Positions 1 to 11,270 of a stretch of DNA of 64,000 nucleotides are shown piece by piece (position 1 is the first letter of the stretch; the number at the start of each line of letters is the position of its first letter). This DNA comes from Trichoplax sp. H2 (Eukaryota > Placozoa > Uniplacotomia > Trichoplacea): contig NOWV01000023.1 of NCBI GenBank assembly GCA_003344405.1, forward strand, positions 620,001 to 684,000. The letters run 5' to 3'. The position numbers and the translations under genes are program-made. The notes below the pieces were generated by a model that was not told where the DNA came from, ran no database searches, and saw only the letters and a list, made by a program, of their open reading frames with translations.

Positions 1-333
1 CATTCGTATGCTAAATATAAAGCTGCTGTCAACTATAAGTATATCATTTCTATTGTATACTGTAACTTAATCTGCGCGCTTAGGAAATCCATCCACGTCC
101 TTAGATTCTATCAGTAACAGTGAAATTTTACAGACATTGGCTATTCTAACGAGTGCTTTTACGTTGTATGAATACGTCGCAACTATCTTGAATACTCATC
201 CAAATAGTGGAGTATCCTGAACTTTGCAGGATAACGCAACCGATTTGCAATTATGTTATTTCTACAATTTTGGGGATATTTTTCCAATTTCGATAACATA
301 TTTTCCTTCACATTTCATCGTTCCATGATTAAG

Positions 334-2050
334 GAAGCCACTATGATTTTCGTTACTTGGCTACACCTTTGCGTGATGCTGACGTTAGGATAATACGGAT
401 TAATTTACCAGGATTTGGTCCTACTCCTAAACCATATGATTTTACATATACGCCTGTTAATAAAGCTAACTTTGTTGGCAATTTATTAAACAATATTGGG
501 ATCAATAGAGTTGGCATGGCAGTTGGACATAGTATGGGATGTGCTTGTGTAACCTCTTTAGTTAGTACACATCCAAATTTGGTTGCATCTTATGCTCTAC
601 TAGCTAGTTGTGGAACTAGGCCTCATTTTGGACTAAGACCGTATATGTGTAGGTATCTGATTTGGTGAAATGATCTATCTATTTTCAATCAACCTTATAC
701 TGTAGACACTATATTTGAAATATTGTCTCAATTCTTTTCATGTCATAAAACCAACAACAATTTAGATAATTTAACATATTCATATCAATATTAAATTATT
801 GTAATCTACCTTAGCCCTTAGTCACTTATAGGATATTTATCTACCGTTAATTGATATTTGCACTTATGATTAGGGATTCAAGCTACAGCAAAACTATTGG
901 ATGTACCGCTGCTCGGAAGTTTATCATCTGGTTATATAAATAGAATATACGCAAAATTTGGATTTAACCTAGCTAAAACGGTTAAAGATGAAATAGATAA
1001 TAGCCAGCGAATATGTGCTATTGTGGATTTTAACTTTAATACCAAATGTCTTGAATTAATGGGTGATAAGAAGATTCCCACCTTACTAGGCTTTTCACTT
1101 GATGATAAATTAATTGAGCACGAAATCTTTAATGAAATATCGTTATGTCTGGGCTTACCAACGCTTGATGAAATGGTTGGTCTTGAGGAAGCTCGAAGTA
1201 ATTATAAGCTTATGATCTAAGTTAACTGTCTAATATTTGCGATGGATGAATTATGCGTCCGTAACAAAGGCTGGTTGTATTACTTAGATGATATAAATAG
1301 TATAGCGCGGTGTAAATTTGGAATTATATTAACCTGGTGTCGACAAGGACTATAGCTGTTTTACGTTACTATATTCAAATTGATATACGCGTGCTGTCGA
1401 GCTTGCCCTATACAGTGCAATACAAGAAATTTCATATATTACTATTACTTGAGATAGAGCTAAAATAATATTTGATTAGGTTTACTGTGATAATATGTGT
1501 TATTAAGTACATTCCTGTTCCCGCTCTGATAGCTAATACTTTCGTTTCTAATATTAATCGGTGCTGAGCTTGAGACCTGCAATCGAAAATTATATATAAC
1601 ATATATATTATTATTAGCTTTTTCATCTGCTTACAAAGTGGCCTGTAATATGTACCTACGCAAGACTACCATTATGTAATGAACTATATCATTTCTATTT
1701 CATATTACAGCTGACAAGATGCCTCATGTCACATACGATTGGACAACTGGAATATCTCGTCAACTAGTATTTCATAACAGTGGTCACTACCCTCAAAAAT
1801 TTCATGCAAATCATATTGGAAAAGCAATGTTAGATATTCTGAATAAAATAGACGGCACTAAAGTAAGTATGCAAAGACCTTTAATCAGTGCACATTAGAT
1901 ATAAGTTATGAAAGATGGATAAGTATCTAAAGCCATATATTGCGTGCTTACAAATTTACGGTTGTAAATTGATATTTAGTAATGTAAATGTCGGATAAAA
2001 TTATTGAAATTATAAATAATTTTTTTAATTTATAGCAGCGTGATCAATAA
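334..2050 (+). CDS. alpha/beta-hydrolase, tandem copy 1 (5' exon outside window)
   Basis: Serine-hydrolase-fold enzyme of unknown substrate. Exons by GT-AG and phase: 334-648, 874-1197, 1711-1862, and a probable 12-nt last exon 2039-2050 (R-D-Q-stop). All internal junctions are phase 1 except the last, which is phase 0. Exon 2 starts GSHYDFRYL and continues with the NLPGFG strand and the nucleophile elbow GHSMG. Exon 3 carries the acid region GFSLDDKLIEHEI and exon 4 the catalytic-His segment SGGHYPQKFHANHI. The oxyanion HG.PG exon is missing because bases 1-333 are intron 1: they align with the intron 1 of copy 2 near 4930. The family resembles the worm-type alpha/beta hydrolases grouped as DUF1057 (from memory, not searched). 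If the 1863 donor is not used, the frame reads on to a stop at 1898. The coding frame is intact, so there is no sign of a pseudogene. Confidence 0.85.
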
Positions 2051-2526
2051 AACCCATAACCTCTCTGAACGTTTCGTACAACTATACGAGCATGTATTGC
2101 AGGAATGGTGAACTAAGCTTAAATACTTTATTAAAGTTTCGGCTTTCAGTTTGCTATTCGGCTCGCAATGAAACGCTAACTGACTGATGAACGTCGAGTT
2201 GCGGACATATTCGTAAATTAAAAGACTTTCCAATTGCTGATTGACATAATATTGACAATACAAATCGGTACGCACCTAAATATCAAATCATATTGTACTC
2301 TATTGACTTAAAATTTTGCTAAATTCCATAGAATTTCTACTAGTTTCGCTAGTTCTAATTTTATTTAAATAATTTAGAAGATCGTTGTTATATAATAATA
2401 AAGTTTAACACGGACTTAAAATCCATAAACACGGTGATATAATATCTCATTAAACGACTAGACACGCTATGTATGATATTCTGGAGAATGTGCGCATACA
2501 CGGGCGTATACTGTGTATGCGTGGAA

Positions 2527-2586
2527 TATAATCTGCAATGATATTTATGTATATGTCAACAAATCTAAATAAACATCTACAGATTA
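2527..2586 (+). promoter_or_regulatory. conserved 60-bp 3' block with AATAAA, copy 1
   Basis: Sixty bases identical to 7459-7518 downstream of copy 2, while the flanks have diverged visibly. The block contains AATAAA inside CTAAATAAACATC and lies about 0.5 kb past the last coding exon. A shared polyadenylation or 3'-UTR element is the simplest reading. The identity is seen in the sequence; the function is inferred. Confidence 0.4.
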
Positions 2587-3575
2587 TATCAACACTTGCA
2601 TATACGCGTACTTGTAGAATAGAAAAAAAGCTGAAGGTTGAAATAGTATGGAAATATGCTAGAACTACTGGATCTAAACTTGCAGTACTACCTATTAGCG
2701 TTTAATAGCTACCAGCTATACTTTAACTGTAGTATATACGTAACTATCATACTAGTATAGTACCGTAGTAAACAGTCTTTGTGATTTTATTTCCGATCTA
2801 CGAAGTGCAAGTCTAAATGTATTGCTGTGCTCGCATCGATTTAGCTCTAGATTTTCCTTCTTTGAAATAGAAGGAATTAGGTCGTTTGGTTAATTTAGCA
2901 GAGGAGTTCACTATTAAAGAGTTATGACCGTGTTCTGGGCACCAGTAGTAGTTTAGTCAACACCGCACCGACGTTATCCGAAATCATCAAAATCTAAAGA
3001 GATATGTTATTATCTGAATCAAACCAATCTGTCGTCAGCCTTACTCTTAATCTTAGCAAATTTTCCCTTCATAATATTTTCTTATATATTCATAACAGTG
3101 ATTCTGACTATTCATTATGGTATTAATTTAATTTAAATTGAAACCGTCTAGTAATTGACTAATTAGGAGTACGAAGTATAATTTAGCCGTGATTCCATTT
3201 TGGCATAAATAATTAACATAAACATAACACGTAGTTACTGTATAGCTATGATATATAAGCATGTTGCCATGACATTTCTTTAAACGCGGAAAATTTTTAT
3301 TTTAATACTCTTATAAATTAGTCCATCTAACTATTATATTGCATATCCTGTCAATATGATGTAAATTGGTATGCAACTTACATAGGCGTTGTCACTAAGT
3401 TGATTTCACTACTTCTTTCAGACAGTACAGACATAAGGACAGCACTTTTATGCAGTCTATTCTCGGCATTGTAAGCTAAGTTCTACGAAGTTTATAAGCC
3501 TGTATCTAACCTGCCAACTGAGATCTTGGAGGTTTTCGTACATTATTAATTTTATAGTTGCATAAGATTGAACGA
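2587..3575. other. spacer between hydrolase copies 1 and 2
   Basis: No coding exon is visible. The part up to about 2990 still aligns with 7690-7905 downstream of copy 2, sharing for example GTTATCCGAAATCATCAA, so it belongs to the duplicated unit. From there to the copy 2 start codon it must hold the promoter, but I see no TATA box I would defend. Confidence 0.6.
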
Positions 3576-6500
3576 ATGCCATACTCTTTAACGATGTATT
3601 CTAGAAACTTATCGCGATTTCTGCTAAGATTAAGCAAAAGTTCGAAAATAAGTGATATTCGCAGATACTTACCTGCTATATTACAATCTAATGTAAAACA
3701 TCTCGTTGGATCAGCAGCTACTCACAACCGATCAGCTACTAAAAGTCCAATTTTTGATCTTCCTGCACCTTTCGATCCGGAGGTAAAGTTTGTTAACGTT
3801 GAGACTGACAATTTAAATGTTAGCAGTGTGGATCATATTAGAGCAGGTTACACTGATGAAAATCCGAACGGATCACCCACTGTCATTGCCGTCCATGGAT
3901 GTCCAGGTAGCGTAAAGGTTAATTGGTAAAACTATTACGGTTAACTTTATTGCCTGCTGGGCTCTGGTATATTAATAGTGCAGGCGAAGGAAACAATATA
4001 TAGCTTTGATTAAGAAATTTTGTTAACTGCAGAGCTCTTTATATTGTAAAGTTACACAGCGTATATCACAGTAGTTATTCTAAATTATAATTTTTTAATA
4101 TGCAAAACAGTCTAGATAAATATGTTAAGAAATTTAGTTGCAGTATATTATGATTTCATTCGGTACAGTTTACGTATTCAGACTATATTCCACGTACGCC
4201 TACCTATTCTGCTATTCTTTCTAATATTTAAATTGGAAATCCTATGAACGTAAGGCCTGGTATGGAAACTACAGTGAAATGATACTCGTATATCTCGGTC
4301 ATAATATCAGTAAATAGCAGTACTCGATAGTAGTTGGATCGCTCAGATTGTTGTAGTGCTTGGGTTTTACAACTCCTTACCGTACTTCAATTACTACTAT
4401 AATTAGCTCAAGCTACTACAATTGTCAAAAGATTTTGTAAGCATAGTAGGTCTGATAGTAATTGCTCATTTATATAATCAGCCATTTGATGAAATGTTAG
4501 CATTGTGATATGATCACTACTCTAAGTTGCAGAAAACTACTCACTATATGGACAGTGACGAAGTTTCGGTAGCTAGGGCCTAATTTTAGAGTACTATATA
4601 ATCAAAATGCAAAGTTATAGTGTACTCGGAATTTAGCTTTTGACAAGTGACAACTGATTTCAACTTATTGCCAAATTTCATTAACGGACTATTCCCGTCC
4701 GATCATACGCTACAATAACTTCGCGGTATTTCTAAATAGCCATACTCAAGTGATGCTATTGAAACATTAAGTAGAATGTTAACGAATGCTAGCTAGCGTG
4801 CTATAAATTACATATAGCCTGTAATTATGCCCTAATCATGTAGGGTTATATAGACTTCCGTTTTTATGCTCGTTCTGAATAAAATACCTTATACAGCTTT
4901 CTGTGCAAGATATACACCGTGCTTGTATTAATAATTCGTATGCCAAATATAAAGCTGCTATCCACTATACGTATATCGTTTTACATTGTATGCCTTAGTC
5001 TGTACGCTTACGAAGTCCACCCTCCTCTTTAGGTTCTATTTACGTAATAGCGAAATATTATGGGCGTTAGCTAATCTAATTAGTACTTTTACTGCATTGT
5101 ACAAATACATCGCATCTAAATTTAGCGATGATACAATAAGTACCTAACGATATCGCTGTAGTACAATATTGACTAATAAAAATTATTGACCATTAATATT
5201 CATCCAAACAGTAGAGTATACTAAGTTTACAGGATATGGCAATCGATTATTAATAACCAAATTATTCCTATGTTTTATCTGATAATTTTCCGATTTTAGT
5301 AACATATTTTCCTTTACACTTTGTTGTTCTATGGTTAAGGGAGCCACTTTGATTTTCGTTACTTGGCTACACCTTTGCGCGATGCCAACGTTAGGATAAT
5401 ACGGATTAATTTACCTGGATTTGGTCCTACTCCTAAACCATATGATTTTATATATAACGCAACTAATAAAGCTAACTTTGTTGGCAATTTATTAAACAAG
5501 ATTGGCATAAATAAAGTTGGTATGGCAATTGGACATAGCTTAGGATGTACTTGCGTTACGTCTTTAGTTAGCACTCACCCAAATTTAGTTGCATCTTATG
5601 CTCTACTGGCTAGTTGCGGAACTAGGCCTAATATCGGAATGAGGCCGTATATGTGTAAGTATCTGATTTGGTGAAAAATGATCTATCTATTTTCAATCAA
5701 TCTTATGGATACTATACTTGAAATATTGTTTCAATACTTTATGTGGAATAATACTGATAAAAATTGAAATGACTTAACATAGGCTATCAATCGCGTATAC
5801 ATATACAGTATATATTTAATTATTGTAATCTACTTTAGCTCTTAGCCTATTGTTGGGTATTTATCTATCGTCAATTGATAAAAAGTACTATAATTAGGGA
5901 CTCGAGCTACGGCAAAAGTATTGGATGTACCGCTGCTTGGAAGTTTATCATCTGTTATTGTGAATAGAAGATATGCAAAGTACGGATTTAACGTAGCTAA
6001 AACGGTTAAAGATGAAATAGATAATAGTCATCGACTATGTGCGAATGTAGATTTTAATATGAATACCAAATGTCTTGAATTAATGGGTGATAAGAAGATT
6101 CCAGTATTGCTAGGCTTTTCAATTGATGATAAGTTAATAGAGCACGAAATCTTTAATGAAATATCGTTATGCCTGGGCATGCGAACTCTTGATGAAATGG
6201 ATGGTCTAGAAGAAGCTCAAAGTAATTACAACATTTATGATTCTAGTCAGCTGTATCATATTTGTAACGGATGAACTATACGATTCTATCAAAAGTTGCT
6301 TTTATTACTAGCCTGCTAGATGATACAAACAGTATAGCGCAATGTAGATTTAGAATTATATTAACATGACGTCAACAAGGACCGTGGCTATTTTACGTTA
6401 TCAGATTTACTTAATGCGAGGTATTACTATATCGAATCAATCCTATGTAAAACGTAAAATTTTATACGTTGTTTTAGAAAGAGCTAAAATAATATATGAC

Positions 6501-7037
6501 TTAGTATCATCGTAATAATATGTATCGCTAAGTATGTTCCTTTTTCGTATTGACAGTTACTACTTTTGTTCTTGACATTACTCAGTGCTGAACTTACTAT
6601 CTGCTATCCAAAATTATTTATTTACTTTTTTCATCTACCAGTAAAACCGAACCGCAATATGTATCCGTGTAAGGCTAGCATTATATAATGAACTATATCA
6701 CTTTTATTGCACGTTATAGCTGATAAGATGCCTCATATCAGATACGATTTAACAACTGGAATGTCTCGTCAACTAGTTTTCCAAAAAGGTGGTCACTACA
6801 TTCAAAAATTTCATGCAAATTATATTGGAAAAGCAATGTTAGATATTCTGAATAAACTGGAAGCAGTTAAAGTAAGTATGCAAAGACCTTTTATCATTAT
6901 ATATTACATATAAGTTATGAATTCTATGTATTGCGTGCTATATTACTGTTACAATTTTTTATTTAGTAATGTAAATATCGTATAAAATTATTAAAGTTAT
7001 GAACAATTTTTTTAATTTGTAATAGTGTGATCCATAA
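3576..7037 (+). CDS. alpha/beta-hydrolase, tandem copy 2 (complete)
   Basis: Full-length paralogue. Exons are 3576-3906, 5340-5654, 5898-6221, 6720-6871 and a probable 12-nt last exon 7026-7037 (C-D-P-stop). They join in frame to about 377 residues. The ATG at 3576 is preceded in frame by TAG at 3555. The N terminus MPYSLTMYSRNLSRFLLRL is rich in Arg and Ser and free of acidic residues, so it resembles a mitochondrial presequence. Next come DPEVKFVNVET and the oxyanion loop AVHGCPGSH (around residue 108). The nucleophile elbow GHSLG places Ser near 177. The acid lies in LLGFSIDDKLIEH and the His in KGGHYIQKFHANY. Intron 1 (about 1.4 kb) is much the longest. The gene is very close to copy 1 in exons and introns, so the duplication is recent. 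Alternative 3' end: read-through of the 6872 donor to a stop at 6913. Confidence 0.9.
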
Positions 7038-8374
7038 ATATCCACAGCCTCTCTGATCGTTTCGTAATGCAATTATGCGATTGTGTATCGCAGGAATGGC
7101 GAACTAATCTTGAACACTTTTCTTGGAGTATCGGTTTTCGGCTTGCTGATCGATTCGCAATAACACGCCAGCTGACTAATGCACGTTGATTTGCAGTTAT
7201 ATTTGTATATTAAACGCGTCCTAACTGTTGGTTGACATAATATAGACGGCACAAATTGGTATCCGCCTAAATAATAGTTATCTGAATAATTTAAAAAATC
7301 TGTATTTTATATTAAATAATATAAATAGGCTTAACTAGGAATTGAATCCATAAATACGACGATATAATACCTCAATAAGCGATTGGATATATTATGCAAT
7401 TATAGCGACATTCTAGAGAACCTACGCTCACAAGGGTGTATACTGTGCATACGTGGAGTATAATCTGCAATGATATTTATGTATATGTCAACAAATCTAA
7501 ATAAACATCTACAGATTACTATATCAACAAATGTATATGTCAAATATAGAATGCCCGGGTCCTTACATGGACCGTGACATATATACCCGTACTGTACTGT
7601 ACATGTTCAATGAAGATAAGCAGAAGACATGTATCAGTTCTAGCTTGGCTGTAGTGTATACCTAACTATCATACTAGGATAGCACTGTAGGCAGCCTTGG
7701 TGATTTCCTTTCCAATGTACAAAGTGTAACCTTAAATGCATTGATGTACTTCTATCATTTTGGTTAACAGCTTTTCCTTCCTTTGAAATAGCAGCAACCA
7801 GGTTGCTTGGCTAATTTAGCTATTCACAGTTAAAAGAGTTATAACCGTGCTTTGAGCGCCAGTAGTATTTTAGTCAAGATAGTACCGATGTTATCCGAAA
7901 TCATCAAGGGGAAAGCTGCTAATAGAGAAGTCTTGACCCATTCTGGGTAACTTTGACTATTTGCGGTCTAAATCCTATCGTTCTCTTTGACATGCTGTCG
8001 TAATAACTTGGCACTGCACCTTTTACAGTATTAAATTGTTGTAAAAACATCTTATGCTTTGTTTCATACGGATCCCTATATAAACACACTCACTGCATAT
8101 GAATACCAGTAAGCCACATTATGGTATACAGACGTTTCTATTACAGAGCACCATCAAATCATACAGAATAACTAAGTTGGTAAGCCTTAATTAAACAAGA
8201 GCAATTTCCAAGCCCTCCTAACTTCAGGCATCGCCCACTTCTCAAAGCTAGGTCATGGTAATGCTGGCTTAAAGGGAACCATAATAGTTATCTGACAAGA
8301 ATCTGAGATTTACGCGTTTAGATGCCTTTTTACCAGGTTGGAGTAAGTGTATAGTAGTGACTGGATCGTGTCAA
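7038..8374. other. spacer between hydrolase copies 2 and 3
   Basis: No coding exon seen. It holds the second copy of the conserved 3' block (7459-7518) and the right edge of the duplicated unit, where similarity to the copy 1 flank fades near 7905. The remaining ~470 bp before the copy 3 start codon have no counterpart upstream of copy 2. Confidence 0.55.
7459..7518 (+). promoter_or_regulatory. conserved 60-bp 3' block with AATAAA, copy 2
   Basis: Exact match of 2527-2586 at the same relative place behind copy 2. It contains the AATAAA hexamer. Probably the shared poly(A) region of the two recent paralogues. Confidence 0.4.
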
Positions 8375-11270
8375 ATGCATATTGCAAGGCTTTGGAAGAG
8401 GCTGAGAGTGCCGGCAAGTGTTCGAGATAGTTACTCGCATTTACAACATGGATTGATCAGGAAAGCTAGTCCAATTCATCAATGTGTTCGACACATATCC
8501 ATTGATGCCTGCAGATGGAATCCAGAAGATAGGCGAGGACAAATCGACTTGCCAACTCCAATTGATCCAGAAGTTCAATATGTTAATGTTCAAACTAAGA
8601 ATTTAGGTGTAACAAGTGTGGACTATATTAAAGCTAGCTATACCGATGAAAATCCTACTGGATCAGCTATTGCTATTGCTGTCCACGGTTCACCAGGTAA
8701 ATTGTTCAAATTTGACCTATTTAAAAGGGTTATAGAAGTGAGAAACAATTCCATAAAGTCAATCAGTATTCTTGTTAGTGCTATCTTTCTATTCCAAATT
8801 ATTGGTCATGAACAGATGATAAAATGAAGTGAATTGAGCATGAGAAATCTCCCTCGATATGTAAAGCACTTTACTACGACATTGAAAGTTTCTGGATAGG
8901 TTTGCATCCAGAATACTGTCAAAGTAGTCCAACCTAATGACAAAGGCTATTCCACCACGGTAGTATGATGAAATGATGACGACATAGATTGAAAGAATCT
9001 ACTCTGTTTGCATTATCTGAATTCTTTACAGTTCAATATCATGAAAGACCAGCGTTCTGCTTCTATAATATTAGTTGAGGATACACGGTAATTGACTTAT
9101 TGTAAAGTCCTCTTAGGTACGGTAACTAACTAAAATCCATTCATTGCACTTACTGCATCTTCAGTTCTTAAAATATTTCTCATGGTAATATGAGAATATT
9201 TTAGAGCATGTTTCATAATGAATTGTATACAGTTCTGGAAATATTATGAAAGAATAGAAGTGAGCTTACTAATTTGGATTAGTTATAGTTAGTGCTTTGC
9301 CCCAAGTACACATTAAATACTAATGTCTTTCAGGGAGTATTTTGCAATGCCCACTAGCGGAATGCTGCAGCTAAAATGACTGTCGATATCGCTGAAATAA
9401 AAGAATGTTGAACGCTTACTGTATTTTGGCCTAGAAAGATCTACGTTGAGGCTGCAGCGAACGGATCAGTTGAAATCCCTTGTTCATGTGGAATCATTTT
9501 CTACCGTAGATTCGTTTTAAGTCTCATGTCGGGGTAATGAAATAGCGTCGGAATTGTCCGAGTAGCTTCGACAATTGAATAGCTAATGTCGGTCTAACCT
9601 GGGAGAATTGACGGATAATACCGATACTACCCTGAATAATTCCGAAATTTCCAATGCTATTCACTAAACGATATTAACCAGAACTATTGCTATGCTACCT
9701 TTCTACTGTATATGGCTAGCAAATATCCCCAAGGCAACCTTAATACTGTAGTAATAGTCATGTCATACTGATTTCGACCAAGTTCCAGCTTAGTATATTG
9801 TCTTGATGTAACTAGAATTCCCACGTTGTGCTTAAACTGCTTAGTCTTCTAAAGATTAAAGAATTAATTTCTATGGTCTGTTTGTTAAACTAACGACTTT
9901 TAAATACGGCGATAATCTCTGATTGTCTAATATCTATCTATCAAGGAAGCCATTATGATTTTCGTTATATGGCGCCTCTCTTATCAGAGGCTGGTGTTAG
10001 AGTGATCCGAATTAATTTACCAGGTTTTGGACCCACTATCAAACCTCCTGATTTCATATATTCGCCAGTGAATAAAGCAAATTTCATGGCCGAGCTTTTA
10101 GAAAGCATTGGAATTAAAAAGGTTGATATAGCTATAGGACATAGCATGGGTTGTGGTGCTATTACCTCATTTCCCTCTACGCATCCCGGATTCGTTTCAT
10201 CGTATGCTCTCTTAGCCAGCTGTGGTACCAGGCCACATCGATCTTTACGTCCTTTTCCAAGTAAGGAAAGCGTATTCGATTCAGTACCCCCAGCATAAAT
10301 GTAGTTCAGTAGATTGCGCTTGTATGGATTCTCGAAAGTAGTTACGGTACCTAGTTTTGAAATTACCTTAGCAAAATTTAAGACACTATAGTAAGAAATT
10401 AATCGCATATTAATCAACCCCACTTTTAACCGTATATTTGTATATTCCCTCTGCTTTCCTCATCTTATAGTAATAAAACTGTTTGCGAATATGGTAAACT
10501 TACCGGTGATTGATAAACCGTCTGGTGCTTTATTAAGATTAGTGTATAGTAAGTTTTTAGGTTTCAAATTGGACAAATTAGTTAAAAATGAGATCGAAAA
10601 TAGCCAACGACTATGTGGGGCAATGGATTTTGACTTTAACGCCAAAAATCTAAAATTACTTGGTGATCAGAAAACACCGGTCATCTTAGGATTTGGGCTT
10701 AATGATCATATGGTAGAACATGCAATTTTTGACGAAATGTCTTCCGTTCTTGGTTTAAGAACACTTTCCGAGATGTTGGCTCTTACTAACGACCAAGGTA
10801 GTCTCTTATTGCATTAACTAAACGAATTTAATTATTGTAAATATGTAATATGCTAACATAGAACGTGACGAACTAGATAAATTATGACATAATTAGATAG
10901 TCTGCTTATAAATTTCCATTATCATTCGTTAATATTTGTGGTGATAGTTTTTATTTACCGATAGCTGTACAAAACATTTGACTATGGTTTATTAGGAGTA
11001 GCCAGCGTACTTTTTCTCGTATATGCTTTTGCTCCTGACGTGCAATTACATATGCAACATTATATCAACTATTACTTATTCAATGGAATTGCTACCTGAA
11101 GTAACTTTCTATGACATGGTTTTGTAGGTAATGAGAACCCGCATTTGGCGTACGATGTAGCAACTGGCAAGTCTCGACAGTTGGTATTTCGTAGCAGTGG
11201 TCACTATATTCAAAAATTTCATGCACGTCATATCGCAAAAGCAATCTTACATCTTCTGCATGATTTGTAA
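8375..11270 (+). CDS. alpha/beta-hydrolase, tandem copy 3 (complete, older paralogue)
   Basis: Exons 8375-8696, 9946-10260, 10471-10797 and 11128-11270 join in frame (phase 1 at every junction) to about 368 residues ending LLHDL-stop. The open frame extends six codons further to a GTG at 8357, but the first ATG is 8375. The Arg-rich, acid-poor start (MHIARLWKRLRVPASVRDSY) again looks like a mitochondrial targeting peptide. Landmarks: DPEVQYVNVQT, oxyanion AVHGSPGSHYDFRY (about 103-115), NLPGFGPT, elbow GHSMG with Ser near 174, acid region GFGLNDHMVEH, and His in SSGHYIQKFHARH. Intron positions match copies 1 and 2, but introns and N terminus do not align, so the split is older. Unlike the other two copies, it ends inside exon 4 with no extra terminal micro-exon. 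Substrate unknown. Confidence 0.9.

Noticed and set aside
5359-5574. Minus-strand open frame
   Set aside because: Antisense shadow of hydrolase copy 2 exon 2; its residues mirror the real exon.
9965-10423. Minus-strand 152-codon open frame
   Set aside because: Antisense to copy 3 exon 2, which carries the nucleophile elbow; runs past the exon into the intron with no motif of its own.
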